NCBI GenBank assembly: GCA_030704615.1
Contig: CM060733.1
Location: forward strand, 46,626,001 to 46,690,000
Reading direction: 5' to 3'
Length of the DNA stretch: 64,000 nucleotides
From: Takakia lepidozioides
Taxonomy: Eukaryota; Streptophyta; Takakiopsida; Takakiales; Takakiaceae
The position numbers were made by a program, and so were the translations under genes. Below, piece after piece: positions 55,001-64,000 of this stretch (position 1 is the first letter of the stretch; every line of letters begins with the position of its first letter). The notes under the pieces are model-generated. The model was not told where the DNA came from, did no database searches, and saw only the letters and a program-made list of their open reading frames with translations.

Positions 55001-58000
55001 CCATCAGTGGATATTTCATGCATTTTTGAGAGATGCTAAGCATATACTAAGAAAGGAAAGGAGTTAAAAGGTACAGGGGGAACCTCTAGATCTGACAGTA
55101 TGCGACTTCCCATTTTGAACTGCAGCATCTCTTGAAACACCTCAGCAAATAAAGAGAGCTGTGCAATGCACAAACATCCCAGCATCAGCACAAACAAAAA
55201 TGGCCCAGATGTCTACAAGTGACAAAAGGACCAGCAATAGTGTGTACTAATAAGAAAATGATGTTTTAGTTTATGATGGTCCAAAACAGGGCTTACAAAC
55301 AATAAGGCTGGTCCTGATGCCTTTCAGCTTCGATATCTTGGCATGTAGTAAAGAGAGGCATGAACACAACGAGAAAACATATCGACTGCAATTGTGCTAG
55401 AACATTCGAAATGTTGACAAAACAATTACATTCACAATTTTGTGGTAGCTATCACAGTAAATGTTTGTTTTATTCACCTCAAATGTGCATTCCTCCCTAT
55501 CCTCCTCGTCATAGTCCAGCAGCCCATCTAAAGAGATAGTCATTGACCGCATCTGCAAACAATAATGCCACACAAGGTTTGAGGAAAACAGTGAACTCCT
55601 GCTGAAGCAGCGTGAATACTTTTGTCTTTTCACCCTGAAGGGCTGCACCTAATGGTCATAATGGAATAACTGGTTGCCCACACCTTCCCCGAGGACTCGA
55701 AAACTCCCAGTTGGCTGTAACAGTGACATCTGACATACACTTCAGTGGTTTTGAGGCCACAACCACTTGCAAGGTCGCCTGGTGCCCTAACCACTGGGTC
55801 CTGTGTGGGATGCCAGTTTGAGGAATACAATAGGCAGTGACAGGTGCAGAGGGGAGAAAGACAGACCTGTATGGGCATGCAAGTATGTCTTACTATGCCA
55901 CATGTCTGTATACATGTCTCTACCTCACTGTCTCTGTTTCTCGTCTTTTAACATTCAAACAAAAGAGAACACCCCAGACAAACTCACAAAGTACAAACAT
56001 TCATCAGAACAAGCGTGGTAGCACTAGCCAGCCACACCACAAAAGACAGAGGAAACAGAAGGCTTAGGAAAAGGTTGCAAAAACAGTTTAGGAAAAGGTT
56101 CAGTTGCCACTAATATGGAAACCTGTAACTCAATGCAACAAGACTTCCATGCAATGACAGATTGGAGAATCAACGTCTCTTCTGCGCCTGCAGAGAGCCT
56201 TCAGAGAAAAGTCCGGACATGAACTCAACTTCAAGACAGAGTTGTAATTTCATACTTTAGTGGCTGTAGTGCGTTTGGTGGTAAGCACGAGGCCAGGCAC
56301 GAGGGGAGCGTCATCTTGAACTTTCACACCATCCTTATTGTCCTCTGACAGAACCTTACTATCTCCTTCAACCACTTCCTCTTTTGTATCTTCAGGATTC
56401 TTGATGTTAAGCTTTTCGTCTTTCTCAATGCTGATCTCGTCTCCTCCTACTGCATGAATTTCGTTCTCCTCTTTCACACCATTGGAGTCCCCTGAGTAAT
56501 GACCCCAAGTTCCATGGTGCTAAGTTCAATTGTGAGCCCATGTCCTGTAGAATTGGATGGCACTCATTGTTGTGCACCTAACTTAAGGAAAGCACTTCGC
56601 ATATGGGAACTAGCTACGATGTTGTCACCCCACACACCAGTCATTTGTTTCTCGTTGGACATGTTATACCAACTTTCCACCTGAAACATGGTTAGTTTAG
56701 GATGAAAGCCTTCTACCCACCACAGACTCTTGCATTGAGGTAAGCCAGCTGCACCTAGGTCACAACTGATTATTTTGAGCTAGACTAAAGGAAAGGAATT
56801 TAAACACAGATGCAACTAGCTAGGAATTTGTCACCATTCACATCACAGTAATTTGTTTCTGCTGGGGAATACTTGTACGAGCATTGGACTTAAAAGCTGG
56901 GTAATTCAGGCAGAAAGCATCCTACCACGGACCATTGCATTGAGGTTGGCATGCTCAAAACATACCATAAGGTAAAACAAACGAGGATACTATACAGAAT
57001 GTGAGAGAAGATTCTTCACTAACTATGACATAATACACAAATCCAGCCAAATGAGAACCACCTTCTTTCCAGTCTTCTTTCTTCTCTGGGCTCTTTGTTT
57101 CCTGCGGACACACAACCCAAACAATATCATTGACAGCAATGAATCCAGACGACAAGACTGACGTGTAGAAACTAGCAACCACACGACTGGAAGTACAATG
57201 GAATGAACACAAAACCATGTTCCAAACTGAAGGATGGCGACCCAAGACAATCCCTAGGTTCCTATGACTTTCACATGTTACAGGAATGGGGCAAACATGA
57301 GAATCTTGGTATCAGACAATCCCTACACTCATATGGCTCACTACCCCCAACAAATCCTCCCAAGATCCTACATGAGTTCTGAACTCTGGTTTGAGAGTTG
57401 CAGATTTCTCACAAGCTCAACAACAAACAGCAAGTCTCAGACCCCATTCTATGATTTAGGGGCTGCAGAGGAAGGAGTAACCTTTTCCTTCCTGGCAGCA
57501 GCTTCTCGCTCTAGCCGAACCTGCTGTCTCTCAGTCCATTGCATTTTCCAGTCCTCCAGCAAAGGCACACAGTCAGACAGGCTTGGAAGGAACATCACCG
57601 TAACATCCTTGTGGCTTGGCAGGCCCTCATCCCCTAGTCTTTCGTAGTGCACCTGCATCCATCAGTCCCCACACCTTCTGTACTTTGAACATGCAACTAT
57701 CCATGCTATAATGCCATATGCTATTTGCGCTTTTAGTGGACATTAAAAATCCTTTCTTCACCCTTCGACATTCGCTAGAACATTAATTGTGGTTTCTGGA
57801 CTTGTTCCTCTCTCATGTTTCCATTTTGTCCCATAAGCTCTATGAGCTTTCCGCGGACGTTATAAAGTACCATTTCATTTCATTTCATTTCATTTCCTTT
57901 TTCTCTCTTTCTGGAGCCTTCAATAATCAGATGTACTCACTCAAAAGCATCCATAGAACAGTATATTCTCTGAATAAGACTTTGCTAACTGAACATGCTC

Positions 58001-61000
58001 TTTAATCAAGGATAGAACAATTAACTCCCTCTATAACTTGATTTTTGAAAACTCCTAGAAAACAGCCTCAGGTCTAAGACAAACTCGCGAGACCAAAGTA
58101 ACTCCTAGCATTTAGTAGTGCACCTCTGCAAAACGTATCCAAGTCTTGCAACCACTTAAGTCCAGCTGGGTGGACTCCTTCGTGCACCTGCCCTCGCCCA
58201 TACAGACAAACAAAGCTATCACCATCAACCTCATCCTTTCTCCTATACAAGGAGCTCACAACAAGACTTGCAACAAGGTGTGTGTTTCAGGAGTTGAGGG
58301 GAGACAGATGTATCTAATGATTCTGGTGCCATGGGTTGAGACCAGAGAAGGAGAGCAAGAGAAGACACCAGAAAGGCGTAATCCTGCTGTAAGGCCATGA
58401 AAACAGACTAAAAAAATGTCACACTAATAGCATGGTCTTGAAATGGACATCAAAGCGCTCACTAGAAAGGCAGACGGATGCACATGGAACACAGTTAAGG
58501 TATTCACCTAATTGCAGTGCGAATCAAGGCATCCTCATCAGTAGCAGGGTTTCCACCATCGAGCTCTAGGTTCCAGGCACCTCCAGCAGCCATAATAGCA
58601 CTACGATCCTTACGGAGTGCCACAAACTTCAGCTGGTTATGCAAATGGGCAGGCTTCTCCTCAGGGCTCTTGTCAGATAGAATCTCAGTAAACCCTTCAT
58701 CACTCAATCCACCCATCAACATGACCTGCAGCAACCCCCACAAAGACTCAACATCACTCCTAAGGTCAAGGCACAATCAAGTAATACTGACAGTGTATCA
58801 GACAGGGAGAGAATGGGGTGAGGACTAAATGCTGTGTACGATTTACAGCCAAAAATTTAGAGTAGATCCAACTGCTTTGTGCTCATGATTAACACGAGAG
58901 CTGGAACAGCACTGAAGCCTCTCAATTTGCATTTAGCTTGCAAGCGATCAAAAAGTAGGGTGGGGTTCAAATGACATCAAAAGGCGCACAGATCTAAAAT
59001 TTTCAACCACATCCATTCTTTACCTGTGCTCTTCGAAGGACCCTAGAAGTAGTTGGCACAGGCCTGAATCAAGGAACAGGCAGACAGAATAAGGACTCAG
59101 ACAAAAGGGAAAATAAGGGTAGATCTGGAACATGTAAGTCCACAAAAGATGCAGGGTTGAAGCAGATCACACTTCAGCGTGAAGGCGCATATATAAGCAC
59201 ACATACAAACTGACGAAGAGAATGCACACCACAGCATTCGTGGGTTGGAAGCAGCAAAACAGTAGACGGGACAGGTGGGCGCAGTCAAGTGCCTGTCGAG
59301 ACCACTTCTTTCGTCCTCAAAAATGCTGAAATGAAATCGAAGGTGTTAAATTGGGGCCTGCTTACTGCTCCAGGCTATTAGAGCTGGGAGCTGGTATGTG
59401 TCTGTGTCACCTGGAGGGCGATTTGTCAAAACACACTTTCATTCTTCTCTTTCCCAGTTTTACCTTTGCGTTCCACGTGGTGGTTCGCGGTGCCAGCTTA
59501 GAAGTAGTGGTAGTAGGAGTGGTTGCTGAAGCCGAAGAAGGTAGCCCTTTGTTGGAGATCATTGGTGGGGCCTCCTTACTGGACTCGCCCTCATCCTCTA
59601 TGTCTACAGCCTCGTGCTCAAAGCTGTGGCAAATCCCATTCCAGGACCACGGTTGGTATGTGTCATGAAAGATCAAGGGGGGAGGGGGTATTTGAAATGT
59701 GTGTATCATGCTGTGTCAGCCTCAACGTTCCCCAATCCTACCTCGTTGCAGTAAAAGAGCGCAAGTTCCCTCTTATTGGTTTTCCAGAAGTAGCTTTTAA
59801 TCCAACATCCCAGGGGCTGAAGATTTTGTTAACAGGGGAAATTCATTTGCCTTGTTTCTGCTAACGTCTAGGAGGAGGCCTCACAAGTTCACACTGCAGG
59901 CCCCTGAGTGAAAGAAGGGCATGGAAAAGTGCAGATACTCCAACTGTGAAAAACAGAACATGCTCTTCAGCTCCCTACAGAGATGCTCACTGGTCAACAT
60001 GGAAGCCAAATGTGCAGTGCTCTCACAGTTGCATATTGACAGATTTCATGGTCAGCTGCTGGAATTTCCTGAAATCTTGTCAATGAAGCACTTTTCCGTA
60101 TCCTCTAGTAGCAGCAATCAGTGGAATTCCTCTTAATATAGTGAAGTGGAGTATATATAAGACTCCAGCAGCACTTCCACAAAACAAACGGTGAGCCAAA
60201 GTGCAGGAAGGTTCAGTTACATGCAACATCGTTGATTGACCAACCACAAGACAAACAGAGGCATCAAATTTTGCACAAGCATCCCATAAACTGCTCATAT
60301 CCTCAATATTGAGTCACAGAACATACTACAGCGGGGGAACTGTACCACCCGAGATAGATAAAGACAACAGACCTGATTGGTAGGTTCAGTCGCACATCCG
60401 CATCCTTGCCCATCCAACACGATACAAGCTGCAAAGACAAAAGCAGATAAGAGACGGAATGAGACACACACATATACAGAATGTACTCATAAGATGTTTG
60501 CCATAGCCTTGTGGCCATTGACCCGCGCTCAGTTCGAGCGAAACATAAAAGGGCAGTAACTACCCTTGTCAGGGGCATATGCCGGTAGTATGACTTACCT
60601 TGAAACATGCAACTGATCCAAGTTTTCCAGATATCATCTAGACATCCTGTCACACAAACGTCAATCTGCTGTGTGTGATTTGCCCAGTAACTACACCCCA
60701 AAAGGGCCTGGCTTTTGGCCTGGGCCTGGGCTTAGAGGAACAATTCCCTTGATGGAATTGAAGAGGGTGTCTCTCTGGTGAGAGTACCCAGCCACACAAC
60801 GAGCACTTACCATCCACCTTTCCTCTCTGCGTCTGTTTGCTGTTCAAAGGTAGGCTACCTGCCCTGAGTGGGTAAACCATTGAGGTCATCCATGATGGCC
60901 TCACCCATGTCACAGACTGGAAACAGGTTCAGGGAAGGTTTCTGCCTAACTTCATTTTCATCAGACAATTTCCTTGCAACAGAAATGGCTTTGGAAACTT

Positions 61001-64000
61001 CAGCGTCTAAGTCAGATTTATCTAGCAGGGTCAAGGCTTGCGGACACACACATATCGAAAGAATGTGCTCATAAGACGTTGTTTGCCGTAGCCTTGTGGC
61101 CATTGACCCCGCGCCCAGTTTGAGCGGAACACAAAGGGACACACATAGAAAGTGAGGCAGAGACAGACACACAGGTAAACGGTCAGCATGTATTGGGTTG
61201 TCGAGGTCGGTGATCAACACTCCTGGTTTACAAAGTTTGATCCAAAGTGTTTCCCGGCCCAGAAAACAGAAACAAGAGAAGACACTGAGAAGACACTTCA
61301 ACTGGTCTGTAGACGCCCACGTCCACATGAACTTTGTGAAGTCACACTGCGTACTGAAAGGATATTCCTTTCTGTTAAATATGTATTATTCATGTAGTAC
61401 GTCCACTATAGCCAACTTAAGGCAAGAACATTCCAATGTACACAAATGAACCAAAGACGCAACACAAGTAAGGCCAAGGGCATATTAAACCACATGGCAT
61501 TCACAAAGCTTGCATCAACAACTGCAATCTTAAGGAACTATACCTTGGAAAACTCAGGCACCACATACAGCTTGGAATACCGCTTGCAAATAGATGGGTA
61601 ATCACGTTCTGCGTCGAGCACACTATGCAACTCAATCTGAAAGTCCAGAATTCCATCTGTCAGTCTACGATAGATCTTAAGTTTTCTCAGAAGTATAGCT
61701 TCCACAGGTACCACTGCTTCCACAGAATTTTACCATGGCCCCATACACCACTTCCTCAAAAACCAATTGTGTTTTCAGTGACAAAAGTACATGCCCCATA
61801 CCAACTGAATGTCACTCAATTCACTGCACATGTCTCCTTTTGACATTCCCCAAACCCTTCATTTTTTTGCTTTCATACCTGGGGCATCCACAAAGCTCAA
61901 ACTGCTAAGCTCAGCTGTTGCAGTGTGATAGTTGAAGTTTGATAACCCGTCAGTTGATGCACATTTGCAAAGGAACAGTGGGAAAAGGGATGCACACCCA
62001 CCTTGCAAACATAGTCTCTTCTCTTGTCTTTTGAGGGGGACATGTGCCTGAACAAGTCCAACCAGGAAAAAATCAGATGCTTCTCTCCCACTCTCTCTGT
62101 CTTTCCTCTTCAACAGTGGCTAGCAGTGCAACCACATCCCACATTTATCACATCCATCGTCAGCCAGAGAGCTGGGATGGTGCTGGAATCAACTCAAGCT
62201 TTCTCGTATGATGTCAGTGCCAACACATACATTGTGTCAGCTAGCATACATGATGAATTGATGATTTGCCATCAGCTAGCACAAAGTGCTGTCAATATTG
62301 GTTTGGGTTTCACGGACCCTTGTGGGGTGAACAGGTTGGTCCATAAGCGTTATGATTACCTCATAAGAAATAGTTGCAGGAAACAATAATCTGCAAGTTT
62401 TCCTCTCCTCTCCTTTAGCATACAAAAGTAACATAGCTTTTATGTTCATTTTACTGAAAGAGCCAGAACAGAATCACGACCAGGGACAGCACAGGGCTTT
62501 CCCAAAAATCTCTCATCTCAAAAACGGCTATAAGCATACCCACTCAGAACACGCATGCCCAGAATAAAACATGACCAGAAACAAGTGGCATTGATCTACC
62601 TGTAAGAGGCATCCCGCCGAGGAGATTCCTTGCGACTACGCTCATCCCGGTCCCCAGACGGTGACATCTTGCGATCATGTGAAGCCCGCAATGCAGGACT
62701 CCGCTCCCTTTTCCGTTCCTCCTCTCTCCTTTCCCTGTCTCTATCCCTCCCTCTCTCCCGATCCTCGCGGTCATGGGGCCCAGCTCCCCAGCCTCCTCCA
62801 CCCCCTCCTCCTCCGCCACCTCCGCCTCCGCCTCCCCCTCCACCTCCCCCACGGTTCCGCCCTCTATCCCTGTCTCTCCGACGACCACCTTCATCACGGC
62901 GCCGATCTCCTCGGAATGGAGGTCTTTGATCTCGGCGGTCATCATTACGGCTGCTGCCAATGCTGGGGCGGTCAGAGCGGCTACCTCCTCCCCCGTAACT
63001 GCCCTCCCTCTGCCCAGAGAAACCTCCACCACTAGCCCCCCGCCCAGCACTGTAATCTCGGCCCGGGGGCAGTTGCACACCACCATATCCCATCCCATGT
63101 ACATTGTGACCTCCATACATTTGGCCTGGGAAAAAGTGCAGTTGCTTCAGCATATGGGAAACGTTACGAAAACATGTGACACATGATATATTCTGCACAC
63201 AAGCCTAGCATTTCGGTTAGCCAAGGACGCCCTTAGGCTTCATAGCTGCAGGCTTCAACATTATGCTTAACTTACTTCAATCTTGAAAGAGCAGAATCAA
63301 AGATACATGTAACAGACATGCAAACACAGGGAGCAACTAGGGGACACTATCCTCCAGCATAAACCATGGCTGAAAAGACATAACACAAAACTGCTCAGCT
63401 TCGAAGCACCACCTCCAAGACCCCTCCCACCGGCCATCCCCCCATAGACTGAGGCTTGCTGGCTTCCTGGGTATCCCGCACCACTACCTGCACCCCCTCC
63501 GCTTCGCCCTCGTCCTCCACCTCCATACTGTGCAACAAGTTCAGCTTCGGCTCTGTTCGCCCCATAATTTCCTCCCAGCACTCCCCTTTGAGTTCCCCCG
63601 TAATCTTGAGAGCCTGTCCCTCGCACACCTCCACCCCTTCCAAGATAGTCTCCTTGAGTCCTGCAAGCATCAGTTTAGATTAGAATCATCGGACATTGAG
63701 TTTTTCTTAGACGTTCCCCTTCCACAAAGAGCACAGCTTTCTAGGAGTTGGAAGAATTAGGAAGCTGTCCCTCTCTTGCCCCCAGGCTCAGAACTCATTA
63801 CAACACAGAGATATCCAAGCTCTCTTTCCCAATCGTGGACCTGCACTTTCCACAATTACTGTTCAATGGCGCGCAAAACTCTACTCCCATCTTCTTCTAT
63901 GAGTGAACCAACCATAGTCAACCTAATGGCAAAATGTTGGGCACAACAAGTACGTACCGAGTAGCACCATCTAAGGGAGATGCCGCCGCACCGCGATTGA
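51614..64000 (-). CDS. CCAR1: CCAR1-like protein (plant SHORT ROOT IN SALT MEDIUM 1 type), 3-prime 19 exons, partial
   Basis: Minus-strand exons: 64000-63958 (partial), 63660-63413, 63125-62600, 62047-62002, 61636-61544, 60428-60373, 59623-59464, 58725-58508, 58187-58124, 57652-57482, 57101-57062, 56491-56256, 55552-55478, 55158-55084, 54000-53575, 53343-53281, 52756-52715, 52284-52222, 51727-51614. All are GT-AG and in phase; 918 residues to TAG at 51614. Order: Gly-rich region, polyglycine, Arg/Glu/Asp/Ser-rich region, then DBC1/CCAR conserved blocks (DKRRDYVCK, ERDYPSICKRYSKLYVVPEFSK, LNLPISFEHEAV, VMLMGGLSDEGF, IRTAIRCTKES, WIRFAEVHYERLGDEGLPSH, VTVMFLPSLSDC). A central helix block follows (SLDGLLDYDEEDREECTFE, LSLFAEVFQEMLQFKMGSR), then a Lys/Glu-rich nuclear-localisation-like region and a degenerate EF-hand (AYRYFDKNGVGYL, SEDLRRLLHSIGKFLSHRN). 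The NUDIX-like DBC1 domain is catalytically inactive in the family. Role: nuclear transcription and RNA-processing cofactor. The 5-prime end is outside the window. Confidence 0.9.
52021..52064. repeat. (GA)n microsatellite
   Basis: About 22 nearly perfect GA dinucleotides in the last intron of the CCAR1-like gene. Confidence 0.9.
57826..57897 (+). repeat. Dispersed repeat R1, copy 4, with (CATTT)n tail
   Basis: Contains ccataagctctatgagcttt and cgcggacgttataaagtacc, then four to five catttcattt units. In an intron of the CCAR1-like gene. The pentamer tail also appears, shorter, in the copies at 41597 and 44279, which suggests it is part of the element end. Confidence 0.65.
60474..60560. repeat. 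Dispersed repeat R2, copy
   Basis: agaatgtactcataagatg, tgccatagccttgtggccat and cgctcagttcgagcg; matches 61052-61140 at about 85 percent by eye. Intronic. Confidence 0.6.
60812..61030 (-). repeat. Duplicated coding-like segment, copy 2 (matches 11262-11520)
   Basis: Lies in the intron between CCAR1-like exons ending 61544 and starting 60428. It encodes DAEVSKAISVARKLSDENEV and NLFPVCDMGEAIMDDLNGLP on the minus strand. It is not spliced into the CCAR1 frame, because the flanking exons join in phase without it. Protein unknown. Confidence 0.5.
61052..61140. repeat. Dispersed repeat R2, copy
   Basis: aagaatgtgctcataagacg, ttgtttgccgtagccttgtgg and gcgcccagtttgagcgg. Directly follows the duplicated coding-like segment. 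Confidence 0.6.
62787..62851 (-). repeat. Polyglycine-encoding GGN run
   Basis: Within the second full exon of the CCAR1-like gene about 20 consecutive glycine codons (CCN triplets on the plus strand, mixed CCT/CCC/CCG/CCA) form a near-pure G-rich tract flanked by RGRNR and WGAGP. It is in frame, so length change by slippage would keep the frame. Confidence 0.8.

Noticed and set aside
60598-60660. Extra CCAR1-like exon (VTGCLDDIWKTWISCMFQG)
   Set aside because: The exons ending at 61544 and starting at 60428 join in phase and match the family without a gap, so this frame is intronic.
1-64000. tRNA or rRNA genes
   Set aside because: No cloverleaf with convincing A and B boxes and no rRNA-like sequence was noticed on either strand; a dedicated scan was not possible here.

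Overview
The window is nuclear DNA of a streptophyte (green plant lineage). The evidence is GT-AG spliced genes, an ACT-domain Raf-like kinase of the plant STY8/STY17/STY46 group, a plant-type CCAR1 homologue, PLS-class PPR fragments linked to an OSB-type PDF motif, and dense relics of Mutator-, CACTA-, DUF7869- and Ty3/gypsy-type elements. A charophyte alga or a seed-free land plant fits this mixture, but the species cannot be fixed from the sequence alone.

Layout. Positions 1-37000 are almost entirely repeats and element relics. Three PPR/PDF pseudogene clusters or fragments lie at 1-721, 9935-12510 and near 28.1 kb. Three related Mutator-like (MULE) transposase relics lie at 2557-5066, 8390-9317 and 28387-30984, with a more distant SWIM-domain relic at 23750-24169. 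There is a decayed DUF7869 transposon gene (5.8-7.2 kb), CACTA-like termini, and two Ty3/gypsy relics (16.4-18.6 kb, ending in a PHD finger, and 24.4-27.4 kb). Two further element genes lie at 19.5-21.8 kb (with a DNA-methyltransferase-like motif) and 31.7-34.8 kb. Each is flanked on both sides by arrays of a 20-bp palindrome and each sits head-to-head with a MULE/SWIM gene. Positions 37031-64000 are ordinary gene space: a complete 13-exon kinase gene (+), a single-exon leukotriene A4 hydrolase-type aminopeptidase (+), and 19 exons of a CCAR1-like gene (-) running off the right edge. Small dispersed repeats sit in their introns.

Main point of interest. The two palindrome-flanked loci (A, about 19.0-24.4 kb; B, about 28.4-35.2 kb) share an architecture: a transposase-family gene, a divergent accessory gene, a long palindrome array on the 5-prime side of the accessory gene and a shorter one on its 3-prime side. 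Both fit the 20-bp pattern GAATNNCGNNNNCGNNATTC but with different, locus-specific bases. This looks like a family of two-gene Mutator-type elements with iterated palindromic binding sites. It is inferred from reading alone and both copies are decayed.

The three host genes do not form a pathway. The kinase is a predicted cytosolic signalling enzyme, the aminopeptidase a zinc hydrolase, and the CCAR1-like protein a nuclear transcription/RNA cofactor.
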